Assembly (NCBI RefSeq): GCF_963678635.1
Contig: NC_087066.1
Location: forward strand, 66,595,477-66,659,476
Length of the DNA: 64,000 bases
Direction of reading: 5' to 3'
Source: Symsagittifera roscoffensis
Taxonomy: Eukaryota; Xenacoelomorpha; Acoela; Convolutidae
The translations under genes and the position numbers were made by a program. The notes below the pieces were generated by a model. The model made no database searches and was not told the origin of the DNA. It saw nothing but the letters and a program-made list of their open reading frames with translations. Of this stretch, positions 40,953 to 53,766 are shown one piece after another. The number at the start of each line of letters is the position of its first letter. Positions within the stretch are counted from its first letter, which is position 1.

Positions 40953-42805
40953 GCCGGTGGCTCAAAAGGGAATTCTAGAGTCTTGAGTCTTGAGAGGGAG
41001 GGGGCTCGAGGGTGAACTCGGATGAAATCAGGGTTCACCAAAAAGAATTTTTAACAAATGAGGTATTGTTATTAATATGCTATATCTATTATATAAATCA
41101 AAATGCTGCATGACAATTTTATGATTGAATAGGACAAAAGAAATTTTAAATTACTAGCTTAAAAAGCGAGAATTCACAAGTGCAGGTGTGTGCAGATTTT
41201 GATTGCTGTTTAGCGATAGTGTGAAAATTTTACATGGTTGTGAATTTTGGGGTGTAGATAAACTTAAGTCTGCTGCAAACTTCTGTAAATGACCACTGGC
41301 ACTGTATCTTGAGTGACACTCGGGTTTCTGGGGATTCACTGACAGAGGCAGCACGCGATGAGGACATCGATCATGAGTCCGGGGAGTGTGTGCCAGTCGG
41401 TCATATCTGGAAGTTTGAACTTGAGGGACACGAATATACGTGATTTTGGAGTGAAGTTTTATTTTTCAAAAATTCGAATGGAGCCTGTCATGCTCAGTTT
41501 TCTCGCGACAACTGAAAACATAAAATGAAAAACCAGAACGACCGAATTAACAATAGCGGGAAAGTTGTCGTATATATAGTGGGAAATCGCTATTCGCAAT
41601 TTCCATCATAGAAAACGAGAGTAGAGCTGTCCTATCTGACATAGGAGACCAAACGAACAAGGGAGGAGAGCCAAAATCAACTGGACCAGTGTGAACTTTG
41701 AACGGAAAGGCGGACAAGTGAAGTCTCCCAATGGTCCAGAGTCAAAACTATATTCTTGAGTTAAAACTTACTTCCCTTGATTGGGACTCATCATTAGAAA
41801 ACTTCTTGAGTTACATTTGATTATATTTATGCCGGAGTCGTTAATTAGTTCAATTACTCTGTGTCTCAAGCGTGCTGCTATGTGAGTACTAAATTTAGTT
41901 TTCTCGAGTGTGTTTTATGATTGTTATGTTGAGATAAGGAGAGTTTTAGGTTGATCCATCTGAAATGGATCAAAGTTCCACTGTCCAATGAAAAGTAACT
42001 TAACGGATTGTTCCGACCCTGTTTTTAACGGCGTTTGTGTATTTTGGGTATTTCGAGACCTAAGTATGGGAACGTTCTTCGTTTCTAGAGTGGGGGGATA
42101 TTTTGGTATTAGCCTTTAAGCTGTAACGGGTTCTAGTCTCATGTCGCAAGCGAACCGAATTGGCTCCGACCGTTTTTGAGCTAGAAAAACACAAGAGATA
42201 GTGTCCCTGACTCTTGATCCAATGGTTATAGGGCCTATTTTTCTTAAGCCTCACGTGTGAGCGAAGTAGGCGACTGTTACATAGTGTTTTTATGGCGCTC
42301 CTGAGTGTTTTTACGACATCATGACTACGGAGTCGAACCCACTTGACACAGCTCCGGGCTGCATGCCCATTCTAGAGTACCGGTGGTACGGTTCAGCGGG
42401 AACATGTAAACCTTCCGGTTGTACCGTGATAGCTTCTTAGGAAAACTTGAGAAAACTTCCCTGTATGCTCCCCGAACGAGGCCTAGCTAACCCATTAAAG
42501 GGGGGTAACTAGGGGGACAAAAACAAGAGCAAAAAGACTAAAAGCGAAACAAAAACAAGAAAAAAGTATAGAAAAAGGAACAAAAACCATAAAACGAAAA
42601 AAACAGTGACTTTGATACCAGATCAGTTGGATCAAACCTTTATATTAATTAAATAGTATACCCATACTGTTTTATAAGACCGATCGTTTCGATCAATCTA
42701 GCAATCTAAACCAGTGACTTCAATAAGGTGCCCGAGTGGGGGGCGTTGTTAAGGGTTTTCAGATAGCTTGCAACCTAGCCGGACCACTAGGAGACTTGAC
42801 TGGAG
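39955..42805 (+). mobile_element. fragment of an E1-type element: ORF2 3' end, LTR, leader
   Basis: In E1 order: C-terminal ORF2, 3' UTR, PPT-like decamer, an 895-bp LTR and about 520 bp of leader with primer site. The LTR is followed by leader rather than host DNA, so it was shared by two tandem copies or is a 5' LTR reached by recombination. The leader stops abruptly at about 42805 against inverted leader sequence. Confidence 0.85.
41387..42281 (+). repeat. third E1-type LTR
   Basis: Begins TGTGTGCCAGTCGG directly after GTCCGGGGAG (41377-41386) and ends GACTGTTACA. It is diverged from the E1 LTRs by substitutions and small indels (roughly 85-90% alike), so it is from an older insertion. 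A primer-binding site TGGCGCTCCTGAGTG follows at 42293. Confidence 0.9.
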
Positions 42806-42886
42806 GGTTCGTCGCTGAAACGCTTGCTGATCATGATGGTCTCATGCCTTTAACAGGCCCACCCAGGAGCGCCATAAAATCGTCTA
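42806..42886 (-). other. inverted leader fragment with primer-binding site
   Basis: On the minus strand, 12 nt after the LTR end at 42887, TGGCGCTCCTGGGTGGGC runs from 42874 to 42857 and matches the complement of a tRNA-Asn-like 3' end. The leader then stops at about 42805, head-to-head with the plus-strand leader. Confidence 0.65.
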
Positions 42887-44489
42887 TGTAACATTCGCCC
42901 AAATACTACACAGCGACGGAGCGTAGAAAAAGTAGCTATTAACGAAAAATGGCAGGCGTCAATTTCCTTAATCCTACTCGTTTTTCACCGTCTCGACCTT
43001 GCCAGTTGACTTTCTGGTCTGTCTAGGGCTAAGTAAAAAGTTACTATTTTTAGGCCATCAGTTAAACGACTTTTGATCAGCTTTCGTTTACATGCGAACA
43101 CAACCACATAACTGAGTCTCGGATCCTCAGACTACGTGATTGCTATTAAAAACACGGCTCGAATACCCTATTTTAATATGTTTTTGTGTGACAGTTCTAT
43201 ATTAAATCCATTGGAGATGGATTGACCCTTTCCTCTTTCTAGCTACTCATATTCTAAAATATCAAATAATACCGGTGTTAATTCAAAGTTCTACGACATC
43301 CAAGTAGCTACAAAGTCAGTTTTATATAGTCCCTTCACATACAACAGTCTCTAGGGGACCAAGCCTCCGCTCCCGTGTTCTTCCCGAGATAACGCTGTTA
43401 TCTCTCCCAATTTGTGGCACGGGAGGGTTCCGTGGAATATTCCTTCCCCACTGAAGCTTCCTTCTCCGCTACATTCCACTGCTAAGAATCTTATCGTGTG
43501 TTATTGCCCCGATAAGAGGCTTCGTTTTTCTCGTTCTTTCGTGCGACTGTTTTCTGCTATCTCTGTCGTTGTTGTGTTTTTTCGTCCTTTTTAGTCAAAA
43601 TGGTCGTCTTTTTGTATTTCTCAGAAATATTGGCCCGTCATTCGTAATTTTAAAAATTCAAATTTTCGGAATATCTAGACCCTCCTTTGCAGTACTTTTT
43701 CGTTACTAAGGCCTTTATTCGTTTTTTTTGTCCCGCCGGAAGGTCACGCTGGGCCAATCCGGCAGAATGGCACAAACTCTCCGGAAAAGTCCCCATCAAT
43801 GTCCCTATTGATCGCGTAACACCGGGTTATCGTCAAGTGGTACTCCAGTTTTCTATAATAGATCTTACAAATCGCATAAGAAAATGAAATTTATCTACTC
43901 CACCTCAACTCACTACGTGTCACAAATGGTATCGTACTACATCTCACTGCCTTTCAACATTTTCACAAAATTTGCACCATGAGGAGTGTCCTTGATAAAA
44001 TTTCTTTTCTGACTACTTACGTCATCTTGCCATAAAACTTCTTTTCGCTCTTTGTGATTAAAAAGTTGGGACGTGGCACGGCCCGCACCCGTTAAAATTA
44101 ACTTAACGTCACTCACCAAGTATAATCAGTTATTTATGCGGTCCTTTCAATATTAAAACTAAGAAACTCTGTGGCTAGGAAAGTTATTGAGTTACTCACC
44201 CTTTCCGAGCGAGTTTACCCAAACTTACCATGTCGCCACACAGTGAAATTGTGTCTTACACAGGTTAAAAACTTCAATCGTGTTTAAATAGGTAAATATA
44301 CTCACCTATGTTCTATATATATACATAAGTAGCATAACTAAAACTTTCTTTCAACAATTTTAACAATTGCAACAATTTTCAAAGTCTGGTTTGACCAAAC
44401 TAGATCAAAACAAAAAGTTTAACAAGTTCAATAATCAAACTTGGTTGATTGGTTCAAGTTTTAACACACAAAGACAATCAAGTTTTGTC
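42887..44489 (-). repeat. putative E2 3' LTR (about 1.6 kb)
   Basis: The left 307 bp end TGTTACA and are followed by a primer site, so the left border is firm. The motif AATCCATCTCCAATGGATT (about 43203) lies about 330 bp from this end, the same distance as the related inverted motif in the E1 LTR. This suggests the LTR extends further right. The right border is inferred from a minus-strand purine run at 44490-44513. Three GGTGAGT-like donor words occur on the minus strand (44111-44118, 44194-44201, 44300-44307). An alternative is a short 307-bp LTR with a long 3' UTR. Confidence 0.4.
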
Positions 44490-44513
44490 TCCTTCTCTTC
44501 TTTTCTTGCTCAC
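44490..44513 (-). other. candidate E2 polypurine tract
   Basis: GAGCAAGAAAAGAAGAGAAG followed by GAG on the minus strand, just downstream of the ORF2 stop at 44539. It is a conventional PPT in composition, unlike the GTCCGGGGAG of E1. Confidence 0.45.
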
Positions 44514-44538
44514 GTCTTAACTTGTCCTCTTCGTTCCA

Positions 44539-46572
44539 TCATCTTCCTTCCATTGCTTCTCCATCCTGATCATCAGCTTCACTGTCTTCTAGGACTTTCT
44601 CCAGCATGTCCATGGAGTTGCAGGCCGTGCCCCAACTCTCCTGTTCCAACAGCCTCGGTTTGCAACAAGGTAGCAAGTCCACATTCACCTTTTGCTCCCG
44701 GTTCCTGCAAAAGCTGTTGTGAAGACACAGGCTCACATTTTGTTCTAGGTCAGCTCTTAAGACCTCTTTCTCCTCATCTTCAGTTACACAAGGCGCTCCA
44801 GCTACTCGCTTCACCGCCGTGGTGACCGCGTTTCTGTGCGTTAGGAATGCTCTCTTATATGCTCCCGGTCCTATATCTAGCTGGAAAGATTGATAGGCTT
44901 CCGTGTTCCTCGACATGTGACGCTTCGCGCGTTCATACATCCATGACTTCATTACTGCACGGAACCAAGGCATCAACCTTTGCCTTGACCATATTCTTTC
45001 AATGGCTTTGGTTATTCTCAGAACCTTGCAGGTGGTTCTGAAAAGATCCAATTCACGGCTCATCTTCACGTTGCTCAGCTGCTCAGGAGTCGGCACGGCC
45101 GTCTCCTGTTCACATGTGTCCGCGTTAGCCTCCAACCATCTCACTGCCAGCATGGCACTAACCACGACGATTGACACCTGTTGATTCTGATCGGGCAACC
45201 CCGTAGAGTACAACTCCTCCACGTCCCATACTAGCATCAGATTCCCGCGTTTGGGGTACCATAACGTCTGCGCCAAGCAGTGGCAAGGATACTCTCCATG
45301 GGTTCTCACTATGTTCCTTCGGGTCCGATACCCTGAGGCTCCCAGCAACGGTTCCGCCTCCATCATAATTCTGTGTAAATCGGCTTTCTCTTCTATGGTG
45401 GGGAATTCAGTGGGTAACGCTCCACTCGCTTTCTGCTTTTGGATTTCGCTCACATTACCTTCGTTCAATCTCAGGAACTCTTCACCCACTATGTCTTGCA
45501 ACTCGCCTTCAGATCTCTTCGGGACTGCCCGAAAGATCTTCGCCAACAAATCATATGACCTCTCCGACATTCTGGCCAACCTCATGCACTTTGGCACAGA
45601 GAAAAGTTGGTCAATCAACACCTGCTGCGTCCTCGCATCCATCACCACTATGTGCGTAGGATACCTACTATTGCAATGTGGCGCGGAGCTTGAACCCACC
45701 AGATATTTTGAACCAGTAGGTTTATGATAGGCTTCACTATCCTTCAGATTCATTTCGTTTTCCAGAGCTTCTCGCCAGCCTCCGATCCTCTGCTCTGTCT
45801 GCAATGCTCCAGGGAATACTTCCACGCTGAGGGACGTCACTAGCTCATGGGCACGCTCCAGGCGCTCAAGCGATTCTATCGAACTCGTCATGCTACAAAA
45901 TCCCAAGGCTGTGGTCAAGTTTACCTCCGTCACCCCATGACAGTCCGCGACCAACTCCATGCCACTCTTATCCGACATGCTCAATCTTCCGTACAATTGC
46001 GCCAGTTGTCGATGCTGCTCGCTCAGCGTAATCAGGCAGTGTCCCAAGTTGCAAACATGTCCTTCCATCCCACTATGTTGAGCCAAGCAGGTGCCTTGCT
46101 TCAACCAATTGCTCGATGGACTTTCCTCGGATAGCTCCGTGGATGGGTTGCTCTTCCGCTTCGTCATCCTCATGGCCAGCAGATGGTGTATCATGGCCAG
46201 ATCATGTAGACTCGCGTCATCATCCAGGTCTAACGTGATATCCGCCGTCATTTCCCAGATTAAACCGGCGTTAGGATGGGGACACCAAGAAGGCTTCATG
46301 AGTTCCCACATGGTTACTAGACTGGTTTTCAAGGGACCGTCCCAAGAACCACAATCAAAACTCACTTGCCCCTTCAGCTCGGGAACTGAGGGTTCGACCA
46401 CTCGTTCTTCTAAGATAATCCCCAGCTTGGGTTGTTCCACCATCAGCATTCCAGTTTCTTTAATCCGTTCGACACAGAAATTGAGCACTATGACTTGCTC
46501 ATAGTCGAAGTACGCTTCCCTGGCTTCTTCATTCACGAAGGGATTATACGCCATCCCAGTTATGCCAGACAC
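44539..46572 (-). pseudogene. E2 ORF2, C-terminal quarter
   Basis: 677 codons aligning with the end of E1 ORF2: SGITGMAYNPFVNEEA, PSWCPHPNAGLI, GHVCNLGHC, LFSVPKCMRLARMS and HGEYPCHCLAQTLWYP. This part is uninterrupted. The tail EDSEADDQDGEAMEGR is acidic but lacks the clear SUMO-interaction-like core of E1. It is separated from the upstream piece by a frameshift near 46580. Confidence 0.85.
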
Positions 46573-46595
46573 ATATTGGAACGACTTCAGTTTCC

Positions 46596-48932
46596 CTAGT
46601 GTTGCAAAGTCTTTTGTCCCCTGACTGCTTCAATCAACTCCCGGCTCACTTTCAATTTTTTGTTGGAATATCTTCTCACTTCTTCCAACTTGCGATAGCT
46701 TTCCATGTCATTCGACTCCCTATTTGGTACAATCAACGGCATATCCTGATATAGCTCCAGGAGTGCCCTCAGGAAGTTTCTTTCGCAATCAACTCCCTTT
46801 TGCCGAATGATCTTTATGCATTCTCCCAAAACAGGAGTGGGGATACGATCCACCACGAACCCTACAAAGCAAAGGGCATCCTTACGCTTAGCCCAGGCTA
46901 TCGCAGAATCGTCTTTTGAAATCATCGCTCGCAGGGCTTCCATCAACTCCAGCTCCTGTTCCTTTGATTTCAAATCATTACTGGCTTCATATTCCGCCTT
47001 TTTGATGCCCATCAAGCACCAAGCCAACCGTACTTGCAGGTCAGTTCTTGTGCACGGATGAGCCAGATACGCTGCCACCGTCGCAGGTGCATGCATCGTC
47101 TCGTCGAAGTATCTTTGGAGGGCCGCCCTCCAAGAGATTTCCAGCTGTTTTTCCAGCCCGATTTCGTTCGCTTCCGAGGTCATTACCGTGCCGTATTCTT
47201 TCCGATTTAAGTTAGAATTCTCCGTTAGCCCTTTCAGATATTCCTGCATGGCTCGCTTCTCGCTCCAAGCCATCAGGTGCCCTCTCGTGGAGTTCCTCGC
47301 CTTCAACATCTCCACATAACCCCCTGCTGGATCTCCCATGTGGACCGATTCCGGCACAGTGACTCGACTCTACTCGACCACGTCGAGTTGTCCCTCCAGT
47401 CTCATCTTGGCCATGTTGGTTCGCGAGGGCCTGTAATCTTCAAGTCCTCCAGATCCACACTTACTGATGATCTCCATCTCTAGCTTAGTGTCTGCGAGGG
47501 TTCGTGCCGTCTTCTTTGATTTCGTGGCTGTCGTGGTCAGACCTGCCAAGAGCATAGGGGGTATCAGGTTCTCTTTTTCTCCCCCGGTCAGCGTCGCACC
47601 ATCTCCTTGCCCAATCTCGTCTGAACGACCTGCGCTCGTCAAAGAGGCCACCACTGCGCTGGCTTTTCACTTCACCACTCTCTGGTTCACGGCTCGACTT
47701 CCTGTCTTCCCTTTCAGCCCCTTTCTGGCTCGTCTAACGGGTAATTTCTTTGTGACCTTCTGATCATCGGCACTGTCCTCTGTAACTGACTCGGTCAGAA
47801 CATCAGACTCCATGGAGTTCATTATTTTCTCCAGGACCTCACGCATGATGGGTTGGTTCAATCCCACCTTCATTATGGACTCCGTCCCATATCGTCGTAT
47901 CACGTCCCATGACCTTTCCATGAAGTTCACTCGGCTCCATGTTGCCCCTGTCTTGCTTTCTAGTTCACTTTGGTATCTTTCCCTTTCCTCTTCCGGTAGC
48001 GTACTCAGGAAGGATACCCTCATTGACTCTTCAATTTTTCTCCTCCTCGGTGACTCATGGAGCAATCTTTGTGGATCCCTACTTCGACACTCTCTCGCCT
48101 GACTTATTGGGTCCATCGGGGATAAGTCGGCCGACGCCTCCTTTGTAGGGGACATGAAAGACGATGGCGTCATCAGCAATAGACTCCCATCGACTTCCCC
48201 ATCGTCGTCTTCACTGAACCGGTATTCTAGCAAGTCTCTCTCCAACGCTCCTAGATCCGTCTCACCCGGTTTTTCCGTCTTTCCCCCGATGTCGTCATTG
48301 TCCTGATCCATCAATTCATCGTCATTTGCATCAGGTTTCGGCTTAGGTCCTGAAGGGCATTGACGTGTGTCTATGCCCGAGTCCGGCCGCGCCGGTACGG
48401 TCATGTCTCCTGCGTGATAAAACAATTCATCGTTCACCAGGAATTCTACGGACTCCTCGCCATGTGGTGCCAGGTCCTCTATCGTTATGTATGAGCCTCC
48501 TCTGTACTCCTTTGCCACTTCCAGCATCACTTCTTTCACTTCTCCTGACCACTTCAGTCTTGATAAGTCATCTGTGGGAGTATACACCTCGTTCCACTTT
48601 TCAGCCGAGACCTCTGGTCTCCTGGAAGGTAGTGCCTTGATCTTTTTCCTACTCCAAGCATCAGGAAATGTGAAGTCAAACGTGTGCGCGGCTGCGACGT
48701 TCCAACTGATGAAGTGCGGCTCCTTCCCTTCACTCCACTTCAGCATTCTCTTCTCTGCATCACGAGCTGCTCCGATGCGAGGGGCAATGACGGGAGATGT
48801 GACTCCCAACAACATCCTCCTTATCGGTGGGTATCGAGGGCATTGGTCCGGCAGCGGCCTGGACCCGGAAAGCCTTGCTTGCTGGTTCTCTTTCGCGTGT
48901 GCGTAGGCTTCTGGCAAGAGTGGGACTCTCAT
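46596..48932 (-). pseudogene. E2 ORF2, third quarter (three in-frame pieces)
   Basis: Pieces 48932-47667, 47654-47370 and 47357-46596 lie in one frame and are separated only by single stop codons, TGA at 47667 and TAG at 47370. A TAG at 48948 separates them from the piece before. Blocks shared with E1 include PIRRMLLGVTSPVIAP, SWNVAAAHTF and AWAKRKDALCFVGF. The middle is acidic, low-complexity and poorly conserved. Function unknown. Confidence 0.8.
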
Positions 48933-48947
48933 TGCCGCTCCTGAATC

Positions 48948-50234
48948 CTATACTACTGGTCTCAGATTCCAAAGCTTCGGGTTAAACTGGATGTGGGAAA
49001 GGTCTTCGCGGCCCATTCGGCACTTGAAGTTGTTGTTGAAATCCATCATTACCCAACCTGGCTCCGCAATTCTTCCGAACAGCCTATCGTCGCTGGCCAG
49101 CCCTCTCAGCTCCCTCTGCTCTAACCAATTCAGCACGGAACAATTCACGACTGAGACCAAGTTGACATACAACACAGAATTCCTGTATGCCTTGACTTGC
49201 ACGTCCGGGAACACGAAAGACATCACCGGTCCATACACCACCGTGACGAATTTCCGCAGTCCGTGAATCAGAGCCAACGGATCGATCCGTATCATGACAG
49301 CCAAATCTGTCAGCAAGGGCATGCCACAATACTGCTTACATTCACCCGCATCCGTCGCCACCTTATCTTCTCCCGTGACACTTCTGTTCTGCTGCAAGAG
49401 ATATTGGAGCAGGAGAGTCCTCCAGTCTTTCACCTTCCTGAGCGAGGCAGTTTCCAACTGCGCGTTGAACTCACGACTTGTTCCCTGGAGTTGTTCGGGG
49501 TAACGCAACAGCACAAGCAAATCACCCAGCCGACCGTAGGTCATGGCAATCAGAGTCAGGAGTCCATCCAATCTCAAATCTGCCAACGCTTGGGTGAAGA
49601 GGTTTGCCGGCCCCTTCACGAAATTCTCATGACCAAATGTCACGTACAGGGCTAATATTAGGCCAATCGACAGCTTCCTGATATCCTTGACGAAGCTCGC
49701 GATCAGGTTCCGAGATGCCCTCGGATAGCACGTCGCCAGGAAGGATGGCGTCCATCCCACTCCCATTCCACCCAAGATGGCATCTGATCGTTCATATTGC
49801 GCCCTCGTGGCCAGTACGTCAGCTTGAAACTTGTCCAACGACATCGCGTTTACATCCTGCATCAATTTCAACATCATACCCCCAGCTAACTCCCGGGCAT
49901 CAAACAAGTTCTTCAGATACCCGTGTATCTCTTTGATCACTGCCGGCGCATGCTCGAACGCGTCCTCTCCCAAGGTGCACAGTCTTGGTGACAAGCACAA
50001 CCATAAGTTGTTGTGCGGCTTCGTGCGCAAAGCGATTGCCATGAGATCCTCTTCCGCTGACGTCATGTTTTTCCTGACTGTCCTTCCCTGCTCATTCTCT
50101 GCATGATCCATCTGTCTGAACCAGAGATCATCAGCCACCTGTTGTACTAACAGATAATCGTCATCTACTCCTGGTCTTAACTTCAGCAATCTGGCAAAGT
50201 TGGACAGCTCCAACCCCAGAACCTCATCTAGCAC
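48948..50234 (-). pseudogene. E2 ORF2, middle conserved region
   Basis: 428 codons matching E1 ORF2 residues ~1020-1470. It opens with LDEVLGLELSNFARLLK and DDDYLLVQQVADDLWF, where E1 has a His-containing GDDHP. Conserved blocks follow: LALYVTFG, LRLDGLLTLI, GMPLLTDLAVMIR and CRMG. A hydrophobic stretch similar to that of E1 is present. About 75 residues found in E1 before this point are missing across a frameshift at about 50230. The region matches no family I know. Confidence 0.82.
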
Positions 50235-51111
50235 CAGCCGACCAATGCAGCGTACCCTGGTGACAACACAAAGACCACCTTCACTACATTTTGGGTGAAA
50301 CGTTGTTTTGCTGCTGTTTCTACCTCAGCCATCGCCGAGAGCAATGTCATTATCGCCTCCCCTATGACCTCGTTGCTCGGGATCGACCCATCCGTCAGAC
50401 GTGTCAACAAGCCCCTGCTTTGCAGATGATCATTTGAGCCTGCAACCACTATCACCTGCGGCTCCATGCTGACCACCCTTCGCACACTTATCATCATGCC
50501 TATTGCCTGTCCCCAGTCCAATTTAGGCGCCTTCAAGAAAATCACGTCGGGCCAAAAGAGAGAACGGGGCGTATAGAGATAATCGGAACTGGCCACAATC
50601 AGATACTTGGCAGCTTTCATATCTAAGGGATCATAAGCGGCAAACAGGCCGTCGCCTAATGGGGCCTTCAGTTTCCCATATCTCTTGTCATCTCCACCCA
50701 CCGTGGTCGTTCGGGGGTAATCCCTCGAATATTCGCCAGGCGTCTGACCGGGTGGTTTAGCAAACTGCCTGTACATCTTGTGATGCTTGTTATTAGGCTT
50801 GTTATCTGCCTGAAACTGTCCTTGCGAGCAGGTGGCGTCAGTTCCCGGGCTCTCTGTCGGACGTCCGTAAGAAACCGGGTATTCAAAGGTCCAAAGGTAT
50901 TGTCCTGAGGCAACCCATTCAAGTCTGCGTGCCGGAGCGTAGTCGTGGAGCTGAACTGCTCCTGCTCTGCTAGCAGCCAATCCACGCCCGGTATCCGATA
51001 TAGTCGCGACACTGTGGGACTTTCTCCGCCGATCATTATCATTGCGTCCTCCCGACAAGTCAAGGCATTTTGTTCAACTTCGTTGACATGTCCGTCTTGT
51101 ACTGTCCCCAA
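50228..51111 (-). pseudogene. E2 ORF2, second SGNH-like region
   Basis: Two overlapping frames (51111-50668 carrying the N-terminal part, 51058-50228 the rest) show a frameshift near 50800-50850. The second frame has YLIVASSDYLY, PQVIVVAGSNDHLQSRG and KVVFVLSPGYA, matching the degenerate SGNH-like domain of E1 (VAGSDF, FAGMNDH). The block III-like S/M-N-D is kept while the serine block is altered in both families. Confidence 0.75.
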
Positions 51112-53180
51112 TGACTAGGGTTTGAGCGGTTCCAAAGCAGCACGCTGCCTGGTTCAACTCCCTCCGCTGGCACGGCGCTCGTAGACGGTCCTGCTACTGA
51201 AGCAGGGTTCGCCGTAGCGGGCGGGTCGTTCCTCCTAGACACGGTCTGAGAGTTATTCCTGTTCTGATCAACTGATCTCCCGAGTCGGCTTTCAAGCGGT
51301 TGTGTTCTGGGAGGAGGAGCAGTCCCTAGCCTCTCTCTTACGTTTGAGCTCGGAGCGATGGGTGCAGCTGTAGCCGTCTCCATTGCCAAGGGCCCTAGGC
51401 GGTTGAGGAGGGATTCGGGCACGCTTGCCCTTATTCTGTTTCCTCCGGTCGAGCTGGTCCAAGCCAGAGAACTGGTCGCCCTCGACTCCTGCTCCACTTC
51501 CCTCAACTGCGTCTGAAATACGTCATTGATCCAGTGTCTCCCTTGTTGGGTGTTGAAATGTATTCCATCTCTGGTAAGCGCGATGTGATCAATCATGCGC
51601 AGCATGTTCTCGAGATCCAGAAGTCGCAGCTCGCCAGGGTTGTTTCTCACCAGACTGTGGATCATTTCGTTCCACCGTGTCACGTTACCATTCATAAAAT
51701 CTGCCACTGTGGTGCCCACCATCGGGTTCTGTGGTATCGTGCACAGCACCACAAGCCTGGGCCTATACTTCTCCTTTAGTTAGTTCAGGAGGCATACCAA
51801 TAGAGGCTCCCACTTGCTCTCCGGAGTCACTGGGGCTCTCGAGATGTCGTTGGTTCCCAGCCTTATTACCAGCGTATCCAGGTGATCTTCGCTCTGGAAT
51901 TCCATCCTCTTGATGACCTGAACCACTGAGGCTCCTCCAAAGGACAGAGTGGTAGTCTGACCATAGACGAAAATCTCATTCAGATCCCTCACCAAACTGT
52001 CTCCTATGATCAAGTGGCGACTCCCTGGGCAAATTACCTGGTCGCTCGTAGCGGGGTTCCAGCTCATGTCATTCAGGCAGGCTCGAGGATGCTCCGCGGC
52101 CACTGGCGTGAACTGGTGACGTGCCATCAGATTCTTCCTAATGTCTACCACGCGGGACTTTTGAAAGGTTCCACCATGCGCAGTCCCCGAGGACGCTACC
52201 GTGCGGGGTGCTCGCTCCGAACTATTGGATGAATGATCACCACGTTGGGAAGGAACGATCCTACCCAATGTCCTCCCAGTGGTTCTGTTAACCTCATCCA
52301 TTGTTGCTCTGGCCAATTGATTGAATGATTCTTGGAACTGAGGAGCGAGATAGGTGTCAGAAGGGTGTGGTATCGTGTTCCTCTGACTGGGAGCAGACTG
52401 TTGTGTCTGCTGAGGAGCCTCGGGCCCTCTCGATGTACACAGCTCCTGTACTCTTGTCTTGGGGCGTGTGTCGCTGGATGCCTCCGCGGATTTCATTGTC
52501 GCCAGAACTTCCTGTGACACTTGGCTCACCTTTGCCATATACAGCTCCTTCAGGTGCTTTATTTCATCCTCCTTGTAGGCCACCTGCAGATCTTCGTACT
52601 TCTTTTTCCATTCGTTTCTTTCTCGAGCTATCGCCCTATACTCCTGGAGCTTGGCACACAGCTCGCTCTGATCTCTCTCTTTCTTCTCCAACGTCTCAAT
52701 CGTCTCCGACGTCTGGATTTCTATTTCGCTCACCCTCACTATCTTTGGAGGAGGAGCAGCTGTTGGAGAGTCGACCGAATGTGACGGGCCTGGCCCATTA
52801 CGTTGTCTTTTCGCTCCGATGAGCGGCTGCGCAGGTTGGACCGGCAAGGGCATCTCACCTAGCTGGTGGTCCCTCTGTTCACCTAGTCCTGGCTCACGAG
52901 CCAGGTCGTGGCCAGACATTTCTCCCCGCCGCCATCTCATCAGTCGGTTTCGACCTCTCTCGGCGGTCCCGGACTCACCGAAGGCCAACATCAACACGAC
53001 TTCTGTAGGGCGATTCCCTCGACCCTCTCGTCCTAACGCATTGAGGAGCGCGACCACAAACATCGCCAGCCCCGGGTCTTCTCGTGTAAAGTCACAATCG
53101 ATCAGCCGCTGATAGATCTCGTCTAGAGTCGCTCCTAGACTCGCTGAGAGGAATTCCATTAGTTCATTCGTGTCACCCAT
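51060..53180 (-). pseudogene. E2 ORF2, N-terminal part with SGNH hydrolase
   Basis: Starts MGDTNELMEF with TLDEIYQRL and GHDLAREPGLG matching the E1 N-terminus. A coiled coil follows (about 52720-52500), then the SGNH domain: LIIGDSLVRDL, block II Gly in SFGGAS, RLGTNDISR, and after the stop DGIHFNTQQGRHWINDVF. A single in-frame TAA at 51780 splits the domain, and the frame continues at once. All four catalytic blocks survive in a family well diverged from E1, evidence of past selection for the enzyme. Confidence 0.87.
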
Positions 53181-53766
53181 TTCTTATCGTGTTGATTCTT
53201 GTTGTCGTGTAGTTTCTTCCTGGTTCGTTTGATTCAATGAATTCAAAAATCAATTTCTGATCAATCAAAATCTAAAAAACAAGTCGCGACTTAAAACCAT
53301 CATTTTTGCATAAAACATCATTCAACTCTTTAAAACTCTTCATTGAAATTCTCTTTTCAGTTCTGATTTAAAAAATTTAGCACCAAGGTGGATCGTCCAC
53401 CTGTATCTTTATCAGGGTAGCACAAATGAGCGCTGTCACCTTGATTACCTGGAGTATTCTACGTCTTTTATGACACAAAACATAAAACATATCAAAACAA
53501 TAACATAACTTTTCATAACACATAAACATCACACATCTACACTATCACATAAAAACATAATCCCTAATATTGTACCTAAAACCTAATCCTAATCTAAAAC
53601 TTGACACTAATTCTTATCAAGTGCCCTTAATAAAAACCACTTATTGCCAAACCACTTATCGCCAAAACCACTTTACGACTTTTGGAATGCTAATCCTAAT
53701 CTAAAACTTCACACTAATTAGTATCAAGTGAGCTTAATAAAAACCACTTATCGCTAAATGCAATTC
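53181..53766 (-). other. E2 ORF1-ORF2 spacer
   Basis: 586 bp, much more AT-rich than the flanking ORFs, with an imperfect ~107-bp direct duplication (53585-53646 and 53693-53757) sharing CCTAATCTAAAACTT and TTAATAAAAACCACTTAT. No similarity to the E1 spacer is visible. Confidence 0.7.

Noticed and set aside
43199-44480. Independent gene between the scrap zone and E2
   Set aside because: Only short frames (60-66 codons) without domains. Position, primer-site end and shared LTR motif fit an E2 LTR or 3' UTR.
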